From NCBI RefSeq assembly GCF_028283705.1, contig NZ_JAPWKD010000014.1, positions 62,001 to 126,000 on the forward strand: a stretch of DNA of 64,000 nt, written 5' to 3'. Positions 43,798 to 52,172 of the stretch are shown one piece after another. The notes under the pieces are model-generated. The model was not told the DNA's origin, made no database searches, and worked only from the letters and a program-made list of their open reading frames with translations. Each line of letters begins with the position of its first letter. Within the stretch, counting starts at the first letter, position 1. Made by a program: the position numbers and the translations under genes. The stretch is from Pantoea sp. (GTDB taxonomy: Bacteria > Pseudomonadota > Gammaproteobacteria > Enterobacterales > Enterobacteriaceae).

Positions 43798-45360
43798 ATG
43801 AGCGCTGAAATTAATGTCGCCCAGCTGGAGATCTGGCTGGGAGACGGGCAGGAACTGGCTATTTTTGACGTAAGGGAACATGGTGAATATGGGCTGGGAC
43901 ATCTGTTTTTTGCCGTACCATTGCCTTATAGCCGCCTGGAACTGGATGTCACGAGGCTCGCTCCCAGCTACCGTGCCAGAATTGTAGTGTACGACGATGG
44001 ATATAGCCGGGTTGCGGCAGCAGCGGTGCGCCGTTTGACGGCCCTGGGGTATCAGCAGGTTTATTTGCTGGCCGGGGGAACTCAGGCCTGGTCAGCCGCT
44101 GGATACGCCCTGTTTGAAGGGGTAAACCTGCCCTCGAAAACATTTGGTGAGCAGGTGGAAGCGATACGCCACACGCCCGCCATCTCGGCCCTGGCGTTGC
44201 ATCAGCATCTTCAACGCCAGGAGCCACTATTGATTGTGGATGGACGCCCGTTTAGCGAGTACCAGAAAATGAGTATTCCGGGCAGCATCTGTTGCCCTAA
44301 CGGTGAGCTGAGTGTGCGCATCAATGGCCTGCTGGCGGATGAGAGCACACCGATTGTCGTGAACTGCGCCGGAAGAACACGCAGCATTATTGGCGCACAA
44401 ACCTTGATCGATCTCGGCATTAAAAACCCGGTGTATGCGCTGGAGAACGGTACCCAAGGCTGGATGCTGGCGGATTATCCTCTTGAGCATGGACAGACCC
44501 GCCGTTATGCCGATGACACTGCAATAAATCCGGATCGCAGGAGCCACGCCAGCGCGCTGGCAGAAGCGGCGGGTGCAAGCTGGGTTTCACCTGAACAGGT
44601 GAAAAGCTGGATAGCGGCACAGGACAGCGTCTATTTACTGGACGTGCGTACGGAAACGGAGTTCCTGGACGGGACATTACCTGGTGCACAACATGCGCCT
44701 GGCGGCCAGTTGCAGCAGGCCACCGATCAGTATGTCGGCGTGCGTAATGCCCGACTGGTACTGCTCGACACGGAGAATGTGCGCGCGCCAGTGACCGCGT
44801 ATTGGTTACAGCAGATGGGGCACAAAGCGTATATCCTGCAGGGTGGCATTGAGGCCGGATTGCGTGAGCAGATCCAGCTCGACCTGAACCCGTCTGTTGC
44901 CCCGGTGCTGGCGCGCATTAGTGTGAAACAGTTACGGGAATGGCAGAGATCGCGCCCGTTGCGAATCTGGGATATTCGCAGCAGCCAGGATTATCGCAAC
45001 GGACACATTCCCGGCAGCGTCTGGATCAGCCGCCCACATAGGATTGATGCCGATGTCAGCGATGTGGTGATCATCAGTGATGATCCACAGCAGGCCGCCT
45101 GGCTGGCAGTGGAGGGTCATCCGCTGGGATGGCTTGAGGGTGGCGTTGCTACCTGGCTGGAGGCGGGAGGGGAGGTTGATGTCACGCCAGATTCCCCGCC
45201 CGATGCAGAACGTATCGATTACCTCTTTTTCACCCACGACAGACACCAGGGAAATAAAGCGGCGGCGCGCCAGTATCTGGCGTGGGAGCAGGGATTATGG
45301 CAGCGCCTGCATCCCTCTGAGAAAAAAGCGCTGAACCCGTTAGCAGTGAAAAAATGGTGA
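43798..45360 (+). CDS. Four-domain rhodanese protein
   Basis: 520 residues with four rhodanese-like repeats at about 5-105, 125-230, 255-355 and 370-455, each with a DVR/DGR/DIR-type strand and a GG-W ending (for example LLAGGTQAW, LENGTQGW, LEGGVATW). Only repeat 2 has the catalytic loop, NCAGRTRS with Cys190; repeats 1, 3 and 4 read YDDGYS, LDTENV and SDDPQQ. Rhodaneses move sulfane sulfur, so the protein probably accepts sulfur released by the island's enzymes. It is the last gene of the second operon (20-bp gap) and is followed by a hairpin terminator. The tail of about 65 residues is unassigned. Confidence 0.88.
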   Translation: MSAEINVAQLEIWLGDGQELAIFDVREHGEYGLGHLFFAVPLPYSRLELDVTRLAPSYRARIVVYDDGYSRVAAAAVRRLTALGYQQVYLLAGGTQAWSAAGYALFEGVNLPSKTFGEQVEAIRHTPAISALALHQHLQRQEPLLIVDGRPFSEYQKMSIPGSICCPNGELSVRINGLLADESTPIVVNCAGRTRSIIGAQTLIDLGIKNPVYALENGTQGWMLADYPLEHGQTRRYADDTAINPDRRSHASALAEAAGASWVSPEQVKSWIAAQDSVYLLDVRTETEFLDGTLPGAQHAPGGQLQQATDQYVGVRNARLVLLDTENVRAPVTAYWLQQMGHKAYILQGGIEAGLREQIQLDLNPSVAPVLARISVKQLREWQRSRPLRIWDIRSSQDYRNGHIPGSVWISRPHRIDADVSDVVIISDDPQQAAWLAVEGHPLGWLEGGVATWLEAGGEVDVTPDSPPDAERIDYLFFTHDRHQGNKAAARQYLAWEQGLWQRLHPSEKKALNPLAVKKW

Positions 45361-45361
45361 T

Positions 45362-45385
45362 AAGGCCAGCACAAGCGCTGGCTTT
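45362..45385 (+). terminator. Terminator of the second ABC/monooxygenase operon
   Basis: AAGGCCAGC (45362-45370) pairs with GCTGGCTTT (45377-45385), with one G-T pair and loop ACAAGC. It starts directly after the rhodanese stop codon. The T-run is short, so efficiency is uncertain. Confidence 0.65.
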
Positions 45386-45440
45386 GCCAATCGCCTGCCA
45401 ACCCTGTTGTACAAACACATGCTGTTACCATTCATGAAAC

Positions 45441-45472
45441 AATGATAACCATTAGTGTTAATGGTTATCATT
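45441..45472. promoter_or_regulatory. 14-bp-arm palindrome upstream of the GMC dehydrogenase operon, Fur-box-like
   Basis: AATGATAACCATTA (45441-45454), loop GTGT, TAATGGTTATCATT (45459-45472). Each arm alone matches 14-15 of 19 positions of the Fur consensus GATAATGATAATCATTATC when read with its flanks. It lies about 145 bp before the dehydrogenase start. It could also act as a hairpin in RNA. Two similar boxes occur at 53026 and 57028. Confidence 0.5.
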
Positions 45473-45615
45473 TTTCTGCGGTTTTGTGATCCATGTTAAA
45501 TTTTATCACCCTATAATGATTGAGGTATTAAAAGATCTTTAGCGTAAATGGCAGGCGTTACCTGGCATTGATGGCTATTGAGTCATAACAACAAATCATA
45601 ATTGGCAGGAAATTT

Positions 45616-46125
45616 ATGTTTGAGCAATCAGGTCGTGTCTCGCGCAGGCGTTTGTTGCAAGGCATGGGGGTACTGGCTGCGGCTGCGGTTATCCCAGTGT
45701 TTCCCTCTTATGCAAGCGCTTCCCCGGATGATGATTTCACCAAAATCTCCACGCTTCTGACCGGAAAAGCGCAACTCCCGGAAAATTTCACCCGGGTTCT
45801 CCTCTCCGCTTTCTCCAGAATCGACAGTAACTTCAGCAGTAAAGTCAGCAAACTTCAGCAGTGGATTGAACAGCAGTCTCTGAATGCCAGCGAGATCAGC
45901 AGCAAGCTGGCAGCGGACTCTTCCATGGCCGATGTCGCGCATCTTCCCGCCGACATTCTGACGGGCTGGTATCTGGGCATTGTCGGCAAAGGCGATCAGG
46001 CCATCTGCGTGGCTTATGTCGAAGCCTTCGCGAATCAGGTTGTTGCCGACGTACTCAGGCCACCGACCTACGCCTATGGCGCGTATGGCAGCTGGGCTGC
46101 AAAACCACCGTTAACCATCGGTTAA
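45616..46125 (+). CDS. GMC dehydrogenase small (gamma) subunit, Tat-exported
   Basis: 169 residues, small subunit of three-part membrane-bound sugar dehydrogenases (gluconate 2-dehydrogenase, 2-ketogluconate, fructose or sorbitol dehydrogenase). The twin-arginine signal is SRRRLLQGMGVLAAAAVIP. The conserved end is YVEAFANQVVADVLRPPTYAYGAYGSWAAKP. It has no cofactor motif; in the family it is the Tat-exported chaperone-like partner that carries the flavoprotein across the membrane. AGGA lies eight bases before the ATG. Gap to the large subunit is 28 bp. Confidence 0.9.
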   Translation: MFEQSGRVSRRRLLQGMGVLAAAAVIPVFPSYASASPDDDFTKISTLLTGKAQLPENFTRVLLSAFSRIDSNFSSKVSKLQQWIEQQSLNASEISSKLAADSSMADVAHLPADILTGWYLGIVGKGDQAICVAYVEAFANQVVADVLRPPTYAYGAYGSWAAKPPLTIG

Positions 46126-46153
46126 ATCCATCTACTGAGAATAAGTCACTGAC

Positions 46154-47758
46154 ATGTCTGAAACTATTACTACTGATGTTGTTGTCATCGGTTCCGGTGT
46201 GGTGGGCGCATTAACCGCTCGTAAGCTGGCGCTGGCCGGACGCAAAGTGTTGATGCTGGAAGCGGGTCCACGTATTCAGCGCGATACCATCGTCAGCAAT
46301 TTTCGCCACTCGGCACGTAAAGACGATTTTATTGCCCCCTATCCCAACTCAAAAATCGCCCCCTTTCCGGATTACAAACCGGAAGATAACGGTTACCTCG
46401 ATCAGACCGGTCCACAGGCCTACAAACCTGAATATCTGCGCGTGGTGGGCGGTACCAGCTGGCACTGGGCAGCACAGGCATGGCGCCTGGTTCCCGCCGA
46501 TTTCCGGCTGAAAACCCAGTACGGGGTCGGGCGTGACTGGCCGATCAGCTATGACGACCTGGAACCTTATTATTATGAGGCCGAGCTGCTGTGGGGCGTG
46601 TCCGGTCCGGACGAAATGGCAAAATATTCGCCGCGCAAACAGCCCTTTCCAATGCCTGGGGTGAAAAAATCTTATCTGGAACAACGCGTCACGGATCGTC
46701 TGGCACCAAAGTATGAAGTGCTGACCAACACCACCGGACGCAATTCGCTGCCTTATGATGGACGTCCTCAGTGCTGCGGCAATAACAACTGCATGCCTAT
46801 CTGCCCGATTGATGCTCAGTATCACGGCGGTATCGCCGCCGATGCCGCGGAAAAAGCGGGCGTTCAGCTGCTTCCCCAAGCGGTGGTGTATAAGCTGGAG
46901 CAGAACGGTCATGGCAAAATAACCGCCGTACATTATTACGACTGGAATAAGCAATCGCATCGGGTGGAAGCCGAGATCGTGGTGCTGGCCGCCAACGCGA
47001 TCGAATCATCCAAAATTCTGTTCCTCTCCGCCGATGCGAAAAACCCGCATGGTCTGTGCAATAACTATGACCAGGTGGGACGCAACCTGATGGATCACCC
47101 TTCCAATTCGGCAACCTTTTATGTCGATGAGCCACTGTGGCCGGGTCGTGGCCCGATGAGCCCGTCTTCTATTCAGCAGTTGCGTGACGGTGCTTTCCGT
47201 TCTGAATCTGCCGCGTTCCGTATCGATATTTCCAACTCATCACGGGTTGCTGGTGTCACTGCTGGCGCGATCAAAGAGGGCCTTACCGGGCAGGCGCTGG
47301 ATGATGCTATCCGTTTCCGTGCTTCTCACGAGTTGAGTATTAAAAACGTTCTTGAACAGCTGCCCGATCCGAATAACCGCACCATGCTGAGCACCTCGAA
47401 AAAGGATGCGCTGGGTCTGCCGACGCCGTCGTTCTCCTACTCATTTGATAGTTATGTTGAGAAAGGGATGCAGCACTCTCTGGCGGTGTATGCCGATATT
47501 GCCAGGATGCTGGGTGCCACTGATGTGCGTTACTCCACGCCGGGGGTTTACAGTAATAACCAGCATATTACCGGCACGCTGGCGATGGGTTTCGATGAGA
47601 AAACCTCAGTGACTGATCATCACGGTAAAGCCTGGGAATACGACAACCTGTATATGGTCTCGACCGGGGTGATGCCGACGGTCGCGACCGCCAACTCCAC
47701 CCTGACAGCATGCGCGCTTGGCTTACGTACCGCCGACGCCATTCTGGGCAAAATTTAA
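46154..47758 (+). CDS. GMC-type FAD dehydrogenase large subunit (gluconate/keto-gluconate/polyol type)
   Basis: 534 residues. FAD-binding Rossmann start VVVIGSGVVGALTARKLALAG (residues about 9-29) and LMLEAGP. QCCGNNNCMPICP around 206-218 matches the CC-x4-C-x3-C linker that holds a 3Fe-4S cluster in FAD glucose and fructose dehydrogenases. NQHITGTLAMG and STGVMPTVATANSTLTACAL at the C-terminus carry the GMC active-site His and Asn. No signal peptide, which fits export together with the Tat subunit. With Gcd on the same replicon, gluconate or 2-ketogluconate is the most likely substrate (inference). Confidence 0.9.
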   Translation: MSETITTDVVVIGSGVVGALTARKLALAGRKVLMLEAGPRIQRDTIVSNFRHSARKDDFIAPYPNSKIAPFPDYKPEDNGYLDQTGPQAYKPEYLRVVGGTSWHWAAQAWRLVPADFRLKTQYGVGRDWPISYDDLEPYYYEAELLWGVSGPDEMAKYSPRKQPFPMPGVKKSYLEQRVTDRLAPKYEVLTNTTGRNSLPYDGRPQCCGNNNCMPICPIDAQYHGGIAADAAEKAGVQLLPQAVVYKLEQNGHGKITAVHYYDWNKQSHRVEAEIVVLAANAIESSKILFLSADAKNPHGLCNNYDQVGRNLMDHPSNSATFYVDEPLWPGRGPMSPSSIQQLRDGAFRSESAAFRIDISNSSRVAGVTAGAIKEGLTGQALDDAIRFRASHELSIKNVLEQLPDPNNRTMLSTSKKDALGLPTPSFSYSFDSYVEKGMQHSLAVYADIARMLGATDVRYSTPGVYSNNQHITGTLAMGFDEKTSVTDHHGKAWEYDNLYMVSTGVMPTVATANSTLTACALGLRTADAILGKI

Positions 47759-47769
47759 GGAGAGCCACC

Positions 47770-49119
47770 ATGAAAAAATCGCTTTCTTTAAGCCTGACCG
47801 GACTGGCTCTGGCACTGTCACTCAGCGCATCGGCTCATGCCGATGATGATTCCTCAGCCGCGTTAATCGCCAAAGGCCAGTACCTGGCGACCGCCGGAGA
47901 CTGTGGTGCCTGCCATACCGCGCCTGCGGGTAAACCGTTCGCCGGTGGATTGTCACTACAGACTCCGCTGGGCAGCATTTACAGCACCAACATCACCCCT
48001 TCTAAAACCGCCGGTATTGGCGATTACAGCCTGAGTGATTTTGAAAAGGCGGTGCGACACGGTGTAGGTAAGGACGGGGCTAATCTCTATCCGGCCATGC
48101 CGTATACCTCGTATGCAAAGATTACCGACGAGGATATGAAGGCGCTGTACGCGTACTTTATGCATGGCGTGCAGCCGGTTGATGACAAAGGGCCGCAGAC
48201 TGACCTGCCATTCCCGTTCAATATCCGTCTGTCGATGGCGGGCTGGAATCTGCTGTTTGCCGACAGTAAACCGTTCACGCCAGATAGCAGTAAATCTGCT
48301 GAATGGAACCGTGGGGCTTATCTGGTAGAAGGGCTGGCTCACTGTTCAACCTGCCACACCCCACGTAATGTGCTGATGGCTGAGCAGTCAGATAAGTCGC
48401 TGGCGGGTGCCTCACTGGGGACATGGTTTGCGCCGAATATCACCTCTGATGTGCATGCGGGGATTGGTAGCTGGTCTGACAAAGCGCTGATTTCTTATCT
48501 CTCAACCGGTAATTCCGGTGAAGGTTCGCAGGCGGGCGGTCCGATGCTGGAGGCGATTAACAAGAGCTTCAGTCATTTGTCATCGGCGGATCTTAGCGCT
48601 ATCGCGACCTATCTGCGCGATGTACCGGCCCAGCAAATCAATCCTACCTCTGATAAAGCGCAGCTTCCTCCGGCAAAACCGATGAGTGAATTCGATCTGA
48701 TGTCAGGTCATGCATCAGAAGGGGCCACGCTGTACAACAACCATTGTGCCACCTGTCACCAGCTGTCAGGGGAAGGGCGTAACGGTTTGCCAGCGCTTTA
48801 TGGCAACGCGGTGTTCCGCCGTCCGGTGGCGGATAACGCCGTGATGGCGGTTCTGGATGGTCTGGTGCCGGACAAGGGCCAGGCAATGCCTGCCTTCTCT
48901 CGTCAGATGGATGACAAGCAGGTTGCGACTCTGGTGAACTACCTGTTCCAGAACTTTGGCGACGCTAAGGTACAGACGACAGAGGAGCGGGTGAAGGAAC
49001 TGCGTGCGGGTGGCAAACCGTCATCGCTGCTGGCCGTGGCCAAAGGCGGCATGATTGCTGGTGGCGTGATTGTATTGCTGGCCTTGTTGCTACTGATGCG
49101 CAGAAAACAACGCAAATAG
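47770..49119 (+). CDS. Triheme cytochrome c subunit of the membrane-bound dehydrogenase
   Basis: 449 residues from the ATG at 47770 (AAGGAG upstream). A Sec signal (LTGLALALSLSASAHA) precedes three cytochrome c domains with heme sites CGACH (45-49), CSTCH (about 192) and CATCH (about 326). A C-terminal anchor (GGMIAGGVIVLLALLLLMRR) holds it in the inner membrane. It takes electrons from the GMC subunit to ubiquinone or terminal oxidase. Only 11 bp separate it from the large-subunit gene. Confidence 0.93.
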   Translation: MKKSLSLSLTGLALALSLSASAHADDDSSAALIAKGQYLATAGDCGACHTAPAGKPFAGGLSLQTPLGSIYSTNITPSKTAGIGDYSLSDFEKAVRHGVGKDGANLYPAMPYTSYAKITDEDMKALYAYFMHGVQPVDDKGPQTDLPFPFNIRLSMAGWNLLFADSKPFTPDSSKSAEWNRGAYLVEGLAHCSTCHTPRNVLMAEQSDKSLAGASLGTWFAPNITSDVHAGIGSWSDKALISYLSTGNSGEGSQAGGPMLEAINKSFSHLSSADLSAIATYLRDVPAQQINPTSDKAQLPPAKPMSEFDLMSGHASEGATLYNNHCATCHQLSGEGRNGLPALYGNAVFRRPVADNAVMAVLDGLVPDKGQAMPAFSRQMDDKQVATLVNYLFQNFGDAKVQTTEERVKELRAGGKPSSLLAVAKGGMIAGGVIVLLALLLLMRRKQRK

Positions 49120-49136
49120 TTGTAGCGCGTTGACTG

Positions 49137-49165
49137 TCCTGTCTGGTGTGGTTTGCCAGGCAGGA
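49137..49165 (+). terminator. Hairpin after the dehydrogenase operon
   Basis: TCCTGTCTGG (49137-49146) and CCAGGCAGGA (49156-49165) pair with one G-T. It lies 18 bp after the cytochrome stop and before the convergent lipocalin gene. No T-run follows, so it is a weak call. Confidence 0.45.
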
Positions 49166-49194
49166 CGGACTCAACTTTCTGATGAATAAGGATT

Positions 49195-49719
49195 TTACTG
49201 CTTCACCCATAACAGTTGATCAACCCGAAAGCCCAGTTTTCGCGCCGTGTTAACGTAATCCTGTTTCACTGCATCCGGGATGGTGGGGGTTCTGGAGAGG
49301 ATCCACAGATAATCACGGTTGGGGCCACTCACCAGCGCGTACTGGTAATTCTCATCCAGTCTGATCACGTTATAACCGCCATAAAACGGTCCAAAGAATG
49401 AAACTTTGAGGGCGGCGGTGGCCGGATCACCGATAAAGTAAGCTTTGCCCTCACTTTCCTGCCATTTTTGCGTCTGTGGATTGTAACCCCGGTTGAGTAC
49501 GCTGATTCCGTCATCGCTGCGCTTACCATAGGTGGCGGTGACGCGTTCAAGCCCACGTTCGAAGCGATTTTCGAGACGGGCTATCTCGTACCATTTTCCC
49601 AGATAACGACTGGCGTCAAAACCGGTGACGGGCGTTACCCCTTTCGGCGGTGTGGGCGATTTGCAGGCAACCAGGCTCAGCGCGATAGCAACACCGGTCA
49701 CAACATGCCATAGCTTCAT
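49195..49719 (-). CDS. blc: Outer membrane lipocalin Blc
   Basis: 174 residues from the ATG at 49719, chosen for AAAGGAG upstream (the frame is open further to 49764). Lipoprotein signal with VAC at the lipobox (acylated Cys about residue 19). Lipocalin motifs: YLGKWYEIARLENRFERGL (the GxW block) and SGPNRDYLWILSRTP near the end; SFFGPFYGGYNVIRLD in between is typical of Blc. Bacterial lipocalins bind lysophospholipids in the outer membrane and are often induced under envelope stress. Confidence 0.93.
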   Translation of the reverse strand: MKLWHVVTGVAIALSLVACKSPTPPKGVTPVTGFDASRYLGKWYEIARLENRFERGLERVTATYGKRSDDGISVLNRGYNPQTQKWQESEGKAYFIGDPATAALKVSFFGPFYGGYNVIRLDENYQYALVSGPNRDYLWILSRTPTIPDAVKQDYVNTARKLGFRVDQLLWVKQ

Positions 49720-49789
49720 AAGAACTCCTTTCATTAGCACTGTTGGGAGTAAAGTGTAGTGCAAACATTCTGTCCTTCAGCCAGATCAA

Positions 49790-50683
49790 TCAGTTAAAAA
49801 ACTCACACAACTCATCAATGAAAACCTGATAACGGGTTTCGCTGGCGCGGGAAGGGTCATACAGCAGATGCATCGCCCGCTCGGGAATTTTATAGTCCGC
49901 CAAAAGTGTGACGAGCTGCCCCTGTTTAATCGGTTGCTCAAGCCCCCTTTCATAACCAATCAGCACGCCCGTTCCCTGGATTGCCGCTTCCAGAATGGCA
50001 CCCCAGTCGTTAATGGTCAGGCGGGAGTTGATTGTCACACCAGTGAGTCCCTCCGTGCTGAGGAATGGCCATTGATGGGTGAGTCCCGCAGGCCAGGGGG
50101 AAAAGCCCAGACACTCGTGATGGTGCAGATCGGAGGGATGCTGTGGCCAGCCATGTTTTGCCAGGTATTGAGGCGCGGCACAGGCAATCAGCCGCCAGGC
50201 GGGTAACGGTTTTGCCGCAAAGCGAAGGTTTTTATCCAGATCACCGATACGGATAACCATATCAAAACTCTCCGCTGCCGGATTGATAACTTCGTCGGAC
50301 AACGTAAGTTCAATGCTCATTTGCGGATAACGCTGGAGAAACTGGCTGAGAAAATTCACTAAGGCATAGCGGCCGAACGTGACCGGGGCGTTGAGTCGCA
50401 GCGTGCCCGAAGGGACGTCGGTGGTACCGCTGGCCTCATGCTCGGCGTCTTCAATCGCCTTCAGGATAGCCTCGCATCGCCTGAAATACTGGCAACCCGC
50501 AGGCGTCAGGCTTTGCCTGCGTGTCGTCCGGTTCAGCAGGCGGGTCGCCAGCTGCTGTTCCAGCGCGGCGATATGGCGTGCCACCATCTGTGGCGACATG
50601 CTGAGTTTGTCTGCGGCGGCGACGAAAGATCCGGTTTGGACCGCAGCGACAAAGGTCCGCATACCGGTAAGTTTATCAAGCAT
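49790..50683 (-). CDS. LysR family transcriptional regulator
   Basis: 297 residues from the ATG at 50683; the frame also allows a TTG two codons earlier. HTH: MRTFVAAVQTGSFVAAADKLSMSPQMVARHIAALE. SGTLRLNAPVTFGRYALVNFL and IGDLDKNLRFAAKPLPAWRLIACAAPQYL are typical of the YafC/DmlR-like subgroup. It is divergent from the YciI-family gene (about 100 bp between), the likeliest target. Confidence 0.9.
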   Translation of the reverse strand: MLDKLTGMRTFVAAVQTGSFVAAADKLSMSPQMVARHIAALEQQLATRLLNRTTRRQSLTPAGCQYFRRCEAILKAIEDAEHEASGTTDVPSGTLRLNAPVTFGRYALVNFLSQFLQRYPQMSIELTLSDEVINPAAESFDMVIRIGDLDKNLRFAAKPLPAWRLIACAAPQYLAKHGWPQHPSDLHHHECLGFSPWPAGLTHQWPFLSTEGLTGVTINSRLTINDWGAILEAAIQGTGVLIGYERGLEQPIKQGQLVTLLADYKIPERAMHLLYDPSRASETRYQVFIDELCEFFN

Positions 50684-50781
50684 TAACAACCCCTGGTTGT
50701 TTCAGAACGCAATGATGGTCTGTTTTAAATACTGTCAGTGCTCATTATGCTGGTTTTTTCCTAATCAACATATCGGAGGTA

Positions 50782-51114
50782 ATGATGGGTATCTATGTGG
50801 TCAGAATGGATCATCCGGATGGCACGGAGTGGAATGCCTTTGTTCGTGAACATGTGGTTTATCTGAAGGTATTGATCAATCAGGGGAAACTGCTGGCTTC
50901 CGGACCTCTGAAGAACACCCCGTTACGGGCAGGTTTTCTGGTTTTCCAGGCAGACACGCTGGATGAGGTTCAGGCGATGGTCAATACGGACCCGTTTGCG
51001 CGTGAAGATCTTATCGCGCATCTGGATATTCAGAAGTGGGATCCGCTGTTCGGCGAGTTGAATAGATTTTCCAGCCGTACCACTGCCAGTGAACTGCAGG
51101 ATTTGGTTGACTGA
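50782..51114 (+). CDS. YciI family protein
   Basis: 110 residues; ATG 50782 or 50785, with GGAGGT directly upstream. YCII-domain layout: RMDHPDGTEWNAFVREHVVYLKVLINQGKLLASGPLKN, then FLVFQADTLDEVQAMVNTDPF. The conserved His and Asp of the putative active site are present. The domain occurs in small dehalogenase-like and stress proteins without a firm role in most bacteria. Divergent from a LysR gene, convergent with another. Confidence 0.87.
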   Translation: MMGIYVVRMDHPDGTEWNAFVREHVVYLKVLINQGKLLASGPLKNTPLRAGFLVFQADTLDEVQAMVNTDPFAREDLIAHLDIQKWDPLFGELNRFSSRTTASELQDLVD

Positions 51115-51137
51115 AAAAGGTAAGGAGAGACCTTACT
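51113..51137 (-). terminator. Terminator for the LysR gene at 51133
   Basis: Read on the minus strand, AGTAAGG-TCTCT-CCTTACC is followed by TTTTTC. The hairpin (51119-51137) overlaps the LysR stop codon, and the T-run occupies 51114-51118, within the tail of the convergent YciI gene. Probably bidirectional in effect. Confidence 0.65.
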
Positions 51138-52047
51138 GCGCAGGCAGCAGGCTCATCTTTTCCTGCAACAGCGGAGTCAGCCAGTCGGTGAATAAGCGTA
51201 AAGGGCGGGAAAGGTGTCGCCGATGAGGGTACAGAATGCTTACAGGCAGCGGACCTGGTCGGAAATCGGTCATTACCTGGCGCAGTGCCCCCGCCGCCAG
51301 CAGGTCACTGACGTCATACTCAGGGATTTGAATGATACCCAGACCCGCAACGCAGGCGGCAATATAGGCTTCAGCGCTGTTCACGGTGAGCTGGCTGTTA
51401 ACGTCGGCATTGAGGATCTCTCCTTCCTGCACCCATTCCCAGCGCTCCCGGCGACCAGTGGTGGGTGAGGCATACCCTACAGCTGCATAGCGGTTGAGTT
51501 CACCAGGTGAGGTCAACTCACCAGAACCCGCCATATATGCCTCAGACGCGACGTTAATGATGCTCAGATAGCCTATGCAACGCGATACCATACCGGAGTC
51601 ATTCAGCCTGCCGACGCGAACTGCACAATCTATGCCTTCTTCAGCAAGATTTACACTTCTGTCGGTGACGCCAAGCTCAATCTGGATACCCGGGTGGCGG
51701 GTAAAAAAATCCTTCAGGGCGGGAATAATAATGCGGCTGCCAACCCGCCCGGGCACATCGACGCGGATCTTCCCGGTCACCTCTTTGCTGGTCTGCTTGA
51801 AAAGATTCTCCGTCTCTTCCATATCCTGAACCACCACCTGGCAGCGTGCGTAGAAAGCAGTGCCGTCATGCGTCAGCGAGACGGTGCGCGTGGTGCGGTG
51901 GAACAGGCGCGTACCCAGCCGGGATTCCAGCTCACGGATCGCCGCCGAAATGGTGGATGCGGGGCGATTGAGCGTTTCCGCTGCCCGAATAAAGCTGCCG
52001 TTTTCCGCCACCCGGAGAAATATCTTAAACAGATCAACCGTATCCAT
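51133..52047 (-). CDS. LysR family transcriptional regulator
   Basis: 304 residues. HTH: LFKIFLRVAENGSFIRAAETLNRPASTISAAIRELE. GKIRVDVPGRVGSRIIIPALKDFF and LGVTDRSVNLAEEGIDCAVRVG mark the YafC/DmlR-type effector domain. It is divergent from an SDR oxidoreductase gene across 125 bp, the standard layout in which the LysR protein controls its neighbour. A terminator overlaps its stop codon. Confidence 0.9.
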   Translation of the reverse strand: MDTVDLFKIFLRVAENGSFIRAAETLNRPASTISAAIRELESRLGTRLFHRTTRTVSLTHDGTAFYARCQVVVQDMEETENLFKQTSKEVTGKIRVDVPGRVGSRIIIPALKDFFTRHPGIQIELGVTDRSVNLAEEGIDCAVRVGRLNDSGMVSRCIGYLSIINVASEAYMAGSGELTSPGELNRYAAVGYASPTTGRRERWEWVQEGEILNADVNSQLTVNSAEAYIAACVAGLGIIQIPEYDVSDLLAAGALRQVMTDFRPGPLPVSILYPHRRHLSRPLRLFTDWLTPLLQEKMSLLPAQ

Positions 52048-52172
52048 AGGCCCTGATTGTTCGTGAATTATGCACAGTGCATGCAGATTATCAGTATTTA
52101 TCTATTTTTCATTCACATTAAGCTGTTGATTACGGGATTTGCCCGCAAAACCACTGCATCAGGAGCTGAATC

